This document shows positions 32,309 to 47,300 of a stretch of DNA of 64,000 nucleotides, piece by piece. Within the stretch, counting starts at the first letter, position 1, and the number at the start of each line of letters is the position of its first letter. Source of the DNA: Romanomermis culicivorax (lineage: Eukaryota; Nematoda; Enoplea; Mermithida; Mermithidae); NCBI GenBank assembly GCA_963922205.1, contig CAWUHX010000157.1:315001-379000 (forward strand), in the 5' to 3' direction. The translations under genes were made by a program, and so were the position numbers. The notes under the pieces were generated by a model. The model searched no databases. It saw only the letters and a list, made by a program, of their open reading frames with translations, and was not told the DNA's origin.

Positions 32309-35300
32309 GTAAGTTTTTTGTTAATTTAAAAATATCGGCTTGGTAAACCTATGTTCACAGAAGCAGCGTTTTTTTTTTTGTGCACGGACATTTGTGCCAA
32401 TTGGCACAAGAGGCCAAAAAAATTTGTGCCAATGGCACAAAAAAATTTTTTTTATCAGAAACATAAGGTAAAGTGGAGTGACTTTGATCAGGGGCGACTT
32501 TGATCAGAGTATGACATTTGATAACTATTTGAGATCAGCAGGTCATTTTTGATAAGTTGATGCCCTGCTGTGAGGTTGCCTACACAGTGAAAATGACGTG
32601 CTGATCTCAAATAGTTATCAAATGCCATACTCTGATCAAAGTCACCCCACTTTACCTCACTGAAAACTGTGGAAAAGTTTTTGGCCAAAAGTTTGATAAA
32701 AATTTTAATGTTTAACGCATTAATTCAGGAGAACTATAACTGATTTATGCTATGTTTATTCTATAATCTGTAACAGCATTCTGGACTCAAATAATTTTTT
32801 TGCATACAGTAAATTTAATTATCGTATTAACAATCCATATAAATTATATAAGACAAAATTTCGTACACGATTACTTGAAAAAGATTTTTGTACGTGGAAT
32901 ATGTTACCTATAGTCTATTTTTCTTGAAATGCTTCCAAATAATGATAGTGGAAAGCAAGTTGTATTTCTCATTTTTGCGATTTCCTGATTAACTAAATAT
33001 CATGTAGGACTGGAAATTTGTGAGCATACTGACCTAACCTTTAACGATTTTTCGAGTGAAATATTTTACAGTAAGACCGATATGTAAACGATTTCGACGA
33101 CAGTACTGATTTGTGTCACTTTTGTATCTGGAAGCATTTTATAAAAAACAGACTATATAGTCATGTTACATCTGCCGTTAATGTTCATGTATTTAAAAAA
33201 CGATGCATTGTGTTTTTGAGCTTATATCCGCGCGATACTAATCGCCTTTAAGCTCGTGATAATATTTTTTTCTTTATTCTTTTGTGAATGTATTTTTTTC
33301 TAATGACGAATAAACTAAAAAAATGCAAAAAAAAATCGTGCCCAACTTATTTTTCAGCTAAGCATATCAGTGAGACAAGAAAAAACTGTGCAACAAAATT
33401 GTTCACGAAAACCCAAAAAAATGGAATGCTGAAAAAATTTAAATAGCTCTAGAATTGTTCAGGAAGTTCAAATTGATTCAATTTTCGACGACGAATATCT
33501 ATGTATGTATATTTAACAACAATGTAAAGACTAGAGAAAATAAAGTCGAAAATTCCGTAAATTTTCGATCCAAACATTGTACGATTGTCAACGATATCGG
33601 TTTTTCTATTTGAATCAATCAACACAAAAAGTAAGAATTCCAGTTTTGAATCCGGATCTGACTGAATTCGCAGAGAATATTCGGAATTTCTTTTCACTCA
33701 TCAGTCTTGACAGCCTATAAAGTTTGCTGCAACAATACTAATACACTGTTCGTAGAGAAATCGTTCGCGTTCGGGTCAAATATACGAATAGGAAATGTTA
33801 TATCCATTGACGCGGCGCCAAGCGCCGAAAATTTTTTTCATTTTCAGCCCCTAAAACGTCTAAAAATTAAATTTAATGTTTGACCAGCCAAAATTTTTGT
33901 GCCAATTGGCACAAACGCTCAAAATTTTTTGTGCCATTCCAAATTTTTTTGTGCCAAAAACCATGTTTTGGCACAAAAAAATAACACTGCACAGAAGTGT
34001 AGTTTTTGAGACTTCGCTCGATTTTTTTGTTAATCTGCATTTTTCTGGATGTTTAATTGTTTTTTCTTGGCGTCGACGCAACATTTGTTGAATAACATTT
34101 CGAAATTACCCACAGCATGTTACTTTTTTAGCGGAACCAGTCAAAAACATTTTGAAAAAAGTCAATTGAAAAAGTAATTCATCGTGACAATTATATCTGT
34201 AGCTATTTTCAACTAATTTTCGAAATGTTTGTCTAATTGACGAATTAATTATCTTATCTAAACTGGTTGTTCACTTAAAAACGGCTTGTAAACTGAGCTG
34301 ACATGGTTTAGCAGCAGTTCAATCAGAAACACTTCGACTGAGTTTTTGACTGTTACCGTGATAAAATTAATATTTCGGTATCTTTGAATTCATGTATTCT
34401 TCATACGAAATCATCATCATGTATTCTTTATACGAAATATACAAATTCGATTAGAGTTTTATTTCGATCGAACTGATCATATTTCCGTATATGAATTTAA
34501 TTTAAAAGTCGAAAAAATTGTGAAAAAATCTGGTTGAACAGCTTATTTGTATAACGGTAAAGGTCCAAAACCCATTTTGCACCATAAAAATTCAAATCTA
34601 TCCCAGTAAATACTAAAATTTACATATTTTTAACTCGACGATTCTATTATTTCTTCAATACGAATCTTGATTCCTATAGATTCCGTCGAATGTCTACAAT
34701 ATTTCGCCGAGAAACCCAAAAATACTACAATCCGCGAAGGTGAAACTGCCGTTTTGGAATGTAAAATCGGCGACCAAGCTCAAATAGGTCAAACGGTTTG
34801 GACGATGAACGGTGGATTATTAGGCGCCAGTATAGTTTTATGCAAAAATAACGTGTGATTTCGCTAATTTCATTTTCGTCAATTTTTTTCATATAGATGG
34901 CGATTACGAATTAGCGCCTTATCCGCGGTTGAAAATAATCGGCAATCACGCCTTTGGCGAATATCACCTTCAAATTTCCGATGTAAATTCAGATTTATTC
35001 GAGCTTTTCTAGCGACTTTGTGTTTTTGAGGCGATTTTCTTTGCATTTTTGAGGCTACGAGAGACGACGATGGGAAATACGAATGTCAAACTCAGCCGTC
35101 GTTTGGTAAAAATGACGCTCTTCGCGGTTTGGCCTATTTATCTATTGTTGGTGAGTATTTCGATTTTGAATTTGATTTTTTGAGGAGAAATTATGATTCT
35201 ATATTGCCGACAGGATGCCTTTTTCACATTGACTTGATTTTCTTGATTTTTATTCTACTTCAGTTCCACCGAATAGAATCGAAATAGAAATTAAAAAACA

Positions 35301-38300
35301 CGGCAAAAATTTACTCATTCCCGCTGAAAATCAACGTCCCAGCATTGTTGAAATTAGAGCCAACAAAATTTTGGACGCCATTTGTCGAATTTTCGACGGT
35401 AAACCCGATCCGATCGTTAATTGGTCAAAAATTGTCGATAATCGTCTGATCGCCGTTCCAAGTATTTTTTTAAATGGCAAAAAATCATTGTGTGAATTTT
35501 TCGCTTGGTTTTTTCCCTCAGTTTCTTCTATCGAAACGACGAAAATTTCCGATAGTCGAACTATCGAATCTAGATTAAGAATTCTAGTTAATGCTAACGA
35601 CGCCGGATCAATTTTCGTTTGCAAAGCTGATCATCCGAGTTTCAACCACGAAAATAGAATGTCTGCAAATTTTACTTTGCACGTTTCGTGTAAGAAAGCT
35701 TTTTGTAGTGTTTCCTTGAAGCTTCTAAAAGTTTTTAAAAATTCTTGTAGATCCGCCTGGAAAACCAGAAATTCAAGGATTTGACGGACGAGTTTTAAAA
35801 GCCGGCGAACGATTATCTCTAAATTGTAAATCCAAAAACGGCAACCCCGAAACTAAGGTCTATTGGTATAGAAATAATCAACTTATCGATCGATCATTCA
35901 CGATTGGGTCTGATGTAAACAAATTTTTTCAAAGAAAAATTTTCGTGCCCATCTTGTATATAACTTTTAGTTTACAATCAACGAATACGAGTTTACAGTC
36001 GATTCTACGGATAACGATGCCGAATACAAATGTGAATCTTCGAATAGTATTTCTGAAACACCGTTACAGCATTCCGTTAAACTTCGAGTCGTTTGTAAGT
36101 CGCGTCTAAATAATGTTAAGCATTTCTACAGTAAGAAAAATTTGTACATTTATAGATCCACCGTCCAAAGTTTCGGTCGGCGGTCCGACGGAAGGCAAAG
36201 TCGGTCGTACTGTAGAGTTTACTTGCGAATCTTCCGAATCGAATCCGCCGGCTAAAATCGCTTGGTTTCTAAACGGTGTACCTTTCGACGGTCATCAAGA
36301 ATTTAGGATAAAAAGTAAAAATCATTGATTTACCGTATTTGAATGAATTCGTCCGATTTTTTCAAAAAAATTTATATTTTTTAAAGCTCTCAAATCATAC
36401 TCGAAAATAAGCTTGAAACTCGTCAAAGGAGCCAAAGATTTGAACGTCATGTGCACCGCTTACAACGAACAATTCGGATCTTCGTCGCAAGGCCGCGTGA
36501 ACACCGTTCATAAATTAAATTTGCTATGTAAGTAGTCGAAAAATTCTTACTGTAGATTATTTTTGCGCATTCTTAAGATCCGCCCGATGACGTCATAATT
36601 TACGGATACGATAACGGTAAACCCGTTACTGTGGGAAGTACGATTGTTTTAACTTGCGTCGCCAATGGCGGTAATCCGAAAGCGGAAATTACGTGGTTTA
36701 AAGGGCAGAAAAAAGTAAGTTTTGGGTTCTAGACGCTTATAGAGTTGAGTGAGAAAAAATTAGCCCTCTGGAATCGGTATTTTGACTCCTTATTTTTTAT
36801 TTTTAGCGCAGAAATGACAAAATTTCGTGGACGCAGGTACAACTGTTGTTCGTGCTTGCGTTTTTATGTAGTTCATTAGTGGAATATAGATATAGAATCT
36901 TTCCTATACACAATTTTTCCTGAGTTTTTTGTTTAATCTTGATTATTTTGGAGTTTTTCCTAGATATTCGATGGCCTTTTGGATCCCAGTATCACGGAAG
37001 TCAATTCGCAACGACCTTTGAAAATTTTGGTCGATCGATCGGACAATGGCGCAACTTATCGATGTTTGGCCCGGAACGCCGCCACGGTCGACGACGAAAA
37101 TCCGCCTCCCGAAGCAGCGATAAAACTCGCCGTTCATTGTAAGTAGCAAATTTCAATGTTTTAGCCACAAGCCAATTTTCGAGTGATCATGTTTTTAATC
37201 GTTTTTGAAGCTGCTATGTGCATACGGTGTCAAAGATTCTCAGCAGGTGTAGAGAGTTCTTTGCTCACCTTCCCGAACAAGCTTTAATTATTTATGGCCA
37301 TCAGATCTCAAGATATTGTCAGAAAAGTGAGATGCGAAACAGGGCTTTTTTTTCCGTACCGATCGATCCGTACCGTACGGAAATCCAGTGAAAAAATTTC
37401 CGTACCGCCTAACTTATTTCCGTATGGCGCAAAAATAGTTAAGTTAGTTAAAAAATAGTTCCGTACCGTACGGAAATTCCTATAAAATTTTTCCGTACCA
37501 CCTGAAAAAAATCCGTACTGTACGGAAAAAAACCCCTGATGCGAAACCAGAGGTCCCCAAGGTCAGATTTTTTCTAGGTAGGCGTAAAATTGAAAATTTG
37601 CGGGGGCAGTGTAGCTAAATGTCCACTAAATACGTCATTATGTATCAAAATTAGGCAGCCAGTCATCGATTTTAAGGACTTTAGGTAGGGGACCCCCCTC
37701 ATACCCCTCCTCATGGGGCACTCAGTGCGCAACAGGGTGTCTCACCATATTGCATCAGCAGGCAGAGTTCTTTTTTGCCACACGCCCTTTTCATATAAAG
37801 CTCATCTAAGAACATGTTTCTCACTGCTACATCAACGTGAGATCCTGAGAACGTATTTATACCTAATTTGCGCATTCAGTATTTTTACAGATTCGTATCA
37901 CGTCATGAAAAATAACTGAAATATAACGAAAGTAAAAAATCAAAATCGAAAAATTTTCCAGTGCATAACTGAAACTATCGTAAAGAAAGACACTACTTTT
38001 TGAAGGCTATGCAATTTTTGAACAATTAAAAAAATGTTCTTCAAACAAGTTGAAATTTTTATCCTTATATTTGAATTCCAGTTCCGCCCGAAAAATTATC
38101 CATCACGATATCGCCTAGTCGTCTAGTCGCCGGTACTAACGTCGATTTTACGTGCCACGCGGCTTCGGCTAATCCGACGCCCGTGATAAATTGGCGTCGC
38201 GTCAGCGCCCAAGGCTCAGAAATTCTCCAAAGTGTCGATATTTACAATACGAGGTTATATATAAAGCTAAATTCAGTTCAGTGTCCTAAAATTTTCAATT

Positions 38301-41300
38301 TTGAGTAAAACTGATTCAAAGCTGAAGTTACCTCAAACTCTGGCTCAAACTTTAAGGATTTTGATAAATGATAATTTTTTCAGTTCGTCTTTTAACGGAT
38401 GGGAAGTCAAGAATCGTTTACGTTGGCCGGTTACTGTAAACGATAACGGCGCTAGATTCACGTGCAACGCTCAATCACCGTCTATGAATTACAGTATGAA
38501 CGAGGACGTGGTTTTGACGGTTTACTGTAAGATTTAGTGTTATATAAAGTCTATGAATCTTGTATACCGCTTAACTGCGCTTAGCAGTTTTTTAAAGAGC
38601 GAATTAGGAATCCTCGAAAGAATTTATGGGTTTTTAAATGTGATGAAACTTTGAATAATGATTTGAGATTGTCTCTGAAGATATTTCTTATGTTTAAATT
38701 CTGCAAGTTCAGAAAACGCAGACCTGAAATTTTGTGGAATATTCGAAGTTCCAACGCCTTTCTTAGGATTTTATATAAAACCGCCAAGATTTATATTTTT
38801 TGAAGCCACTTTTTGAAGCTATTGAAAGATTTGCATGCATGCGTGTAAGTCTCGCAGCTGTCAAATATTGCTGCAGGCTATAAAGTTTTACGCTTCATGT
38901 AGTCTACAGTAATTGCAGTCGTATGTTCAAGCAATTTTTTTCAGTCGTTACTTGACTTTTCTATCGTTGCCAATTTTTCTTGCTTAAATTAGGATTTAGA
39001 ATCTGAATTTAGAATTTTAAAATTTAATTATTTTGTGAAGCATTTGCTTTTTGAATTTTCATCGAGTGTGCGACGGTTATTTCATTTTTAAACGCATTTT
39101 GCTTTAAATTTTGCCTTTTACGTGATTTAAGTTTCAAAATCCGATATAAATTTCGAAATTTGTGAAAATCTCGAAAAATTCTCAATTCTGCAGGAAATTA
39201 AAAAAAAAAAATTTTAAGGTCGAAAAAAACGGATTTTATTTCCAAATGCGACCTCTATTTTTGAGATTTTCGTTTTTTCATTATCATTTCAATACTTTCA
39301 ATTCAAATTTTACTTCGGACTTTTCAGATAAACCCGTCTTCAACCTTTCCAATCCCCGAATCGTTAACGTTTTGGAAAACGAATTCGTTTCGTTCAATTG
39401 CCCGGCCAAAGGTAACCCTAGCGTTTTACGTTACGATTGGTCCAAAGACAATGCGCCGTTGGGGCGTTTGACGCCGGCGACGGCGATGAATAATCGTCAT
39501 CGTCAACAACAGCAACAAAAACGTCGCGGTCAGAATAATGGTACGACAACGACGACGGTAAATCAATTTTTTGGCGACCGATCGTCGACGACGTCGTCGA
39601 AATTTTTCGTCGCCGGTTCGACGTTGAATATTTCGGACGTTCAACGAGAAGATACGGGTACGTATCAGTGTACGGCGATTAACGACGAAGGATCGACGAT
39701 GTTGACGTTCCAACTTTTCGTTAGCCGTAAGTTATTGTTTTTGCTTTTTGACGAAATAATTTTTCGTCAGCAAGCATTTTTATGGAAGATCATGCGAAAA
39801 AAATTTTTTAAAATTTAATTAGACCAATAATTTTTAAAATTTTCTCAAATACATGACATCTGACATGATTTTTACACGAAACTTTCTTTATAAATGTGTT
39901 GTAAATCTTAATGAGTATTTCCGTAGAAACATTTTACAGAATCGATGGAACTTAGAGGACAAAATTTTAACGTTATACAGAGTTCATCTATAGAATTATG
40001 GCCTGGTCATTAGGGATGGCACGAATCCCGGATTCGGTCTTTTTTTCTGGATTCGGATTCGGATTCGACTTCACTGATTTTCCAGATTCGGATTCGGTAG
40101 TCTTGCCCAAAATTTTAGACTGAATCCGAATCCATTGGAAAATTTCAAGTGTATATGAGAAATATGTCGGAAAGGTGCGTTGCAGTGCATTTTAGAAGGT
40201 CGAAACCCTAAAAATTTCAAAAATATGATTATTTTGATCATTGCTTGCTATAATCCAGCTCGAGGGCGACCACAAGCATGTCTTTTCTACTTACTGGTTA
40301 GCATTCAATAGTTGTTACCACCCAGAATGTCTCACCTCATGGTTTAATCAGTTCATCTTTCATATTGCGCGTTTTAGTATATCTGAGAAAATGAAGATTA
40401 TTTCAATTTTTTCACAAAATTTTTCTGCGGTCTTCACAAATTTTTACACTTTGTAAACATAATTTTTTTCATTTTTGGCGAATGATTGGAACGCCATCAG
40501 TTCGGAAAAGTGACAGATAGTGCCGTCGAATAATCTTAACCTTTGGTTGCTTTTCCGATTCTACAAATTTAATTGGCATTCTTTCAATATGATATTTAGC
40601 ATTTTGTGTGGCTATGAAAAATGATTGAATTGAGTAAAAAATTACAGCACTTTTCAAGGAAATGAAAATCGAAAATATTCATTTTTCAGCGTTCTAGTAT
40701 CAAAACTGCAAAAAAATTTTGACGCTTCGCATTTACGAAAACTATTTACGAATTTTGTTGTTTTGCCCAAATCTATCAAGCTGATTTTTTTGCTGGTTAG
40801 CGTGTTCAAAACATCCGCACATTGTTCATGTATGAACATCATTAGGCCGGAAAAATCAAATTTTAAATCACGAAATCGTCCTGAAAAGATCCATCATGCA
40901 GGGTTCTAAACTATCGGGATCAGAAAATTTTTTTAGAATGAATGATTCATATACAGTCCATGATTCTTCATTTTAGCCAAGCGTAGATATTAATGTAGGA
41001 TTCGGATTCGCCCGAATCCTGATGTCAGATTCGGATTCGGTACTTACCAATTTCCTGGATTCGGAAACTACATAAAGCTAGATTCGTCCCATCTCTACTG
41101 GTCATTAATTATTTAACCACAATTGATTCCATTATTCGTGGATAAAATAATTTGACGTCTGCAAAGTTTTGACATGCCTTGAGAATTTTACTATATCGGC
41201 AATTTTCGGAATTTTTCAAATATTTGATGTCAGAAAGCAAATGATGTCGGCCATAATCCACGTCCCCAGGATCGAACCAAACATTCATGGGAATTTGATA

Positions 41301-44300
41301 GCTGAGAAAAAATTCCGCAATTTCTTAGATGTAGAAAGGAAATCAAAATCATCAAGCGTCTGAATTATTTTCATGGAAAATGGTATGAATTTCTGGAAAA
41401 TTCGTAGATAATGAATATTTTATAAAAATTTTGTCAGAATCACGTACGAAATTATGGAATATTTTATACATTATATCAAAAATATCCCGAGATTCGATTT
41501 TTTGAAATTTGTCGCAAGCATCAAAATATCATAGAATTGTATCATAAAAATGATGACTTGATTTCATAAAAATCTTACAGGTTCGAAATTCATCCAAAAT
41601 TGTGTGTTTTGTAGATTCCGCAACTATAACTCACATTTCGACACCCGTTTACGCCGACGCCGGTTCCGTTTCCACTTTGGAATGTCAGGTGGACGCTTTC
41701 CCCAAAATCGACGCTTCCATGATCAAATGGTTGACGCCCGTAACGGCGGCCGCCGCCGCCCGTTCGACGCCGCCGTCCAATTTGAACGACCGTCTACGTA
41801 AAAGTTACAGCGACGGTAGGGCTTTTTTGCAAATTTCGGACGTCCAAGAACGTGATTCCGGTGAATATTCGTGTCTGGCGTACAACGGCGTCGGCGAACC
41901 GGCTCGTAAAAATGCTCTCTTATTGATCAAAAGTAAGGAAAGCAAAAATAATGTATTTTTTATAGAAGAAATAGTTTTTTGTTGATCAAAACTGAGAAAA
42001 GCGACAAATTGTTAATTTTTTTCTGAAAAATGGCCTTTTTGTTGGTCAGTAGTGGAAAAAACGAAAAATTGCGTATTTGGTAGTAAACAGTAAGAAAATC
42101 GGAGAATCACATGTTTTTTGTAGAAAAATATCTGCTTTACATATAGATCGAAAGTATGAAAAGCGAAAAATTTTGTTTTTTTGCAGGAAAAATAGCTTTG
42201 TAGAAAAAGTAGTTTTTTTGCTTCAGAATCGCCTAAAATTGACCGAGAGGACCCGACGCGATTGAAATCAGCCGCCGATCAAGGAAAACCGGCCAAATTG
42301 CATTGCCGAGCTGAAGGTGTACCCGAAATAACGTTTTCGTGGTTGAGAGAATCGGACGGGACGTCGATGGACCAATTATCGAGCTCTTCGATTTTGACTA
42401 GGCAAATTTCACCGACGAAATTTGAAGTAAAAAAACAATAGAATTTCAGCTTTTTCTGGTAGGGATTTTGCTGAATTTGTTCTAAATTTTAGAGCATTTT
42501 AACTTTGAGAGAAGTTAATGAACGAGATTACGGTTTTTATACTTGCGCAGCTAAAAATTCCTTGGCCGTCGATTCTTTATCGATATTATTGAATGGGACG
42601 AGTGAGAAATTTTCTCCTTTTTATTTTTTGTTGACTAAAAGATATTTATAAACGCAAAATATCACAAAATTTGTCGTCAATTTGGAAAAAAAATTTTTAG
42701 GCGCGCCGGACCCGCCCTTGGAATTTGGTTGGTTGAACGTCACGTCCAATAGTATAACTTTAAAATGGTCGGCCGGTTTCGACGGCGGTCTACCCGTAAC
42801 GTACAAAATTTTGTATTTCCCCAAAAATTCGCCCAAGCAATCGAAAATGGTGGAAATGCCTAGTCCGTTGAACACTTTGAACTTACAAAATTTGAAACAC
42901 AAAACGAAATATGTGTTCGAAATCGAAAGTTCTAATAAAAAAGGGACTAGCGGTTATCCGAATAAGAGAATTGTGGTCGAAACTGCAGGTAAAATGGAAT
43001 TCCCCCCCCCAAAAAAATACATAATCCACTAAGATTGAATTTTATTTCAGATTTGTCCAAAGTTTCGACGCAAAATATCAGGGAACAACCGTTGATGATT
43101 ATTTTGGGGATCGGAAGTGCCGTTTTGCTGTTAGTCTTCCTCAACGGTTTATTAACGTTTTGCGTTTATCGTCGGTGTAAACGACAAAAATTATTGGGTA
43201 AGTTTTCATTTTTGAAGAAGCTTCTTGAGTAGAAGAACGATTGTAATTGTAAATTCTGGAAAAACGGTTGTAATTGTAAATTCTGAAACTGTGTGCATAA
43301 GCTATCTTTACACAGGAATTTGTAAAAGTATGTGTACTTGATCTACGGAACCAAGGAAGATGTAAAAACTTATCTCGCATTTGATAGAAAACTATAATTC
43401 CTTATTTGACGAAAGACTCTGCTGAGTTACGATCTTACAAACTTCAATAAAACTAAGAACTGCTATTTCAGAAACCGCATCACGCACTTTTCAAAAGGAT
43501 CCATCGAATGTATGTTTTGTCATTAAATATGCTTCAGTGGTTGCTGAAATCGGACGTAGACCAAATTTCCATTGTTTGCAATGTTCATGCAAATTTTAGT
43601 GTAAAAAAGGCTCGCGAGAAAAACGGCCCAGTATAACATTAGTCCATTTGCTAAGTTCGAAAAGTTCAAGAGTGCTAAGTTCGAAAAATGGTTGATTTTT
43701 AACTGATGCTTTTGGATTTCTAGCAGTTCGATCTGTGGCTGACTAAATATAAGCACATTGCTAAGGTCCACTATGGCCCACAACCATTTTATGTACGAAT
43801 TATTAATTTTTGCGTATAAAATATAGAAAATTATGGAAAAATGACCTGGGAAACCTGAAAAAGTCAGGAAATTTCATTTTGGAAAGCTGCTGAACACACT
43901 GTATACATACCTGGACAATAGGTTCAGCTGGATGCAACTCTGTACCAGATGAGGCGGCTACAGTTCTAGATTACTTGTTTCTCATCACCAGATCACGTTT
44001 TGTGTGTAAACCGATTTTAACGAAGAAAACGGGATCGAGAACTTATATGCAGATAGATCATAAACCACTGAAAACTAGATAATCAACCAACTAGGAAATA
44101 AACCAACCAATCAGATTATCTGCGAAAGAAGCATCAATCAAAAAATCATTCGGGGAATCGATCAAATGACAAATCAGGGAACCAATCAATCAGGAAATAA
44201 ACCAACTACTAACCAGGTGACCAACCAATCAATCCAGTGAATCAGGAAAACAACCAACCAAATTGGGTATCAAGTATGTATCAACTAATCAATCAGGAAA

Positions 44301-47300
44301 TTAACTCACCAATCAGGGCATCAGCGAGCCAAACAACCAGGAAATCAATCAACTAATCAGGAAATCAACGAAGCAATCAACACGGGAATCATGGAACCAA
44401 CTATTGAATCAAAGAATCAACCTATACCAATCAGGAAATCAATCATCAAATCAGAGAATTATTGAACGAATCAACCAAGAAATCAACAAGCCGAACCGGC
44501 AATCGACCAGCTAATCGGGAAATCAAGCCACCAATCATGGAATCGACTAACCAGGAAATCAGCGAACAGTTCAAAGAATCAATGAAGGAACCAACCAGTC
44601 AGGAAATCAACTAATGATCCAATCAAAATCGGGAAATCAACTAATCATTCAATTAAAACCACCTAATCAAAAATCATTCAAACAATCAGGGAATCAACTA
44701 ATCAATCAGCAAATTAATGAATGCGATGCACCAGAAAATTTTAAGATTTTGACCTTCTAAAATGCACCAGAATGTACTTTTTCAAATTCTGTGACTTTTC
44801 CAGGTTTTCCAGGCATAATTTTTACCCTGACTTTCCAGGTTTTCCAGATTCGTTAAATACACTGGTATGTCCTGAGGAGTGTGCAAACTATGAAATAGGC
44901 TTGAAAATCAACTTTGATTACATTTTATCGATTTTATGAAAGATGAATGTACTGTACATCTCGTTCCCTACGGTTGTCCGGTTTAGCAACACCAAAATGA
45001 CCTGGGAACCAATCAACTTTTTGGGCTGACCAACCAACTTTATTGGTTCATCTGGTACCAATATGACCCTATAGCAGAAATTTACACTTGGAAAAGTTTT
45101 CTGCTTAACTGGTACTGCCTGCATATCATATCATTGAATGATAGTATTACAGTCTATGTCGCAAAAGATCGATTAATGTACTTTTTCGATCATTTTTGAT
45201 TATATTTCTTCAAATTTCCCCTCCTTTCTTTCCAGAAAAAGCCGCAGCTACTCGTTTGGGAGAAACGAGCGCCAATTCGCGTAAAATTTTAATGTACCAC
45301 CATCATTCGCCGTCGCAAGAACATTTGAACGATATGATGATTAGGAGCGGCGGCGGCAGCGGCAATACGAAATCGTCGAGCGTCGGCGGCGATGGATCGC
45401 AAAATATCGACGCTCGTAGTTTAATTGGTAGCCATTATCAGAACGACGTTTCGCAAAGGCCAATTTCGGGCTATAGTGAAGATGATCGATCGATTAGAAC
45501 GGTTATTGTAAGTTTTTCAGGGACGGGCATATATTTTGTGAAACTTCTACTTTTTTGAAAAGAGAATAATCGACTTGAACCCGAGTTACCTACTCGATTT
45601 TTCAATGTGTTAAAAAGTTTGTTTTTTTCCTAGGAGGTCGACCCCAGCGGACAACCATTATTGAATGGCAATGACATAAGACGGGCTCCCCATGCCGCCA
45701 CGTATTTGTTGGACGCCCCGGAATATAGTAATCTCAATGTTTTGTTTTTTAGAATTTTTCTGCTCTTTCTCGCAATTGTTCTTCTTTTTCCATCGTTGGT
45801 TTTTTTTCATGTGATTCTCTGTATTTTTCTCTCACAATCTTACGAGTTCGTTTCATTTTTCAGTATTATCTTATTTTCTGGTAGTGTTTTCATGTCTTTT
45901 TCCGGTGTCACAGTTATTGTTTGAGAATTCTTTATTCGATGTTATCTTTTTACTTTTGTTCTCTGTGTTTGGCTTCTTTTTTCGTTCAGTCGTTTGGTTT
46001 TTTATTTGCATAGCTTTGATTTATATTCAATTCTATTATCTCTTGATAAACGCTTCGTTATTCATTTTTTCATTTGTTTTTCTCCCTTTTTTCTTTTTCT
46101 TTTATTCCTTCTATTCTTTTTCTTCTCTTTTTGTTTTTTTCATTTTTCTTTTTGTTTTTTTAATCGTTATTGATAATTTCATACACAGTTTATTTACCGA
46201 CTATTCTCGTTTTCTCTCTTCGTCTCGTTTCCATCCTTTTTTATGTCGTTCCTGCATTTTTCTATTACTTTTTTGGATTCTTCAGGCCATTTTGAATATC
46301 CTGTCTGCAGTCATTTTCCACTTCTGTTTTCATTCTGTTTCCTTTGTGTTTTATTTTTGTGCGGTTTTAATTTTAACAATTTTTCATGAATCATGTTATT
46401 CTTTGCCCATCCTATTCATTCTTATCGTTTTCGCAACATGATAAATGTATTTTCAACCCTTGTTTAAATTTTCTTTCTATATTTGTTATATTGTATTCCT
46501 TTTGTGTTGCCTTGGCTTTTTAGTTTTTTCAACTGTTTTTTTTCTCCTTTGTTTGCTGTGTTTTTGTTGAATATATTTTAAGAGTTTAAGTCTAGCTTTT
46601 CATGTTGGTGTAAAATTTGAAGTTTGTGGATGGGATGTTTGAACTATTATTTGGTTTTTTTGTTTTAAAATTGACTATTCAGAAAGTTTTTTCGGGTAGC
46701 CAGCGTAGCTGCACAGTACTACAAGAGTAGGGTAGACCTCAATCTGGATTTCTGGCCCTGGGTACCCTAAAAGTTGATTCACCAACAAGAAATGCTCGCT
46801 TTTCTCGATTTTTGTCTTTTTTTGTATCGTAGATCTCTGGTACCGATGACATGATATGTAGGTACTTCACTAGGTATCAGTCCGAATTTTTTCGATATCC
46901 TACTGTAACTCTTTTCCTTCTCATTTTTAGCCGATGAAATGATGTTATCGAATAGCCTACAACGTCGCTTACCTGTGCAAAACAACCTCTACAGTAATCA
47001 TCCCGCTTACGTTCAGGTATTTTTTAAAATTTGTGAAATTGATGTCAAGTTGTAATACTACACCTATTTTCTTCAGGACCAAAGGCAAGCGGTAGTTTAC
47101 AATGGAATCGGAAACGGTACGTTGAATAGGCGGAATTTAGTACAAGAACCGACGTTAAATATTTCGACGCGAAATGAATCGCCGATTAGCCCGAATAACC
47201 ATGATTTATCGGCGTCGGATTATTTGCCGCCGCCGGCTATGGGTCCTTTGCGATCGATCAGCCAAGAGTTGAATAATTACGCGCCGGCTATCTATACGGC

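Noticed and set aside
45661..46441. Hydrophobic frame of 185 codons
   Set aside because: Lies in a T-rich intron of the nephrin-like gene between phase-matched exons; no domain.
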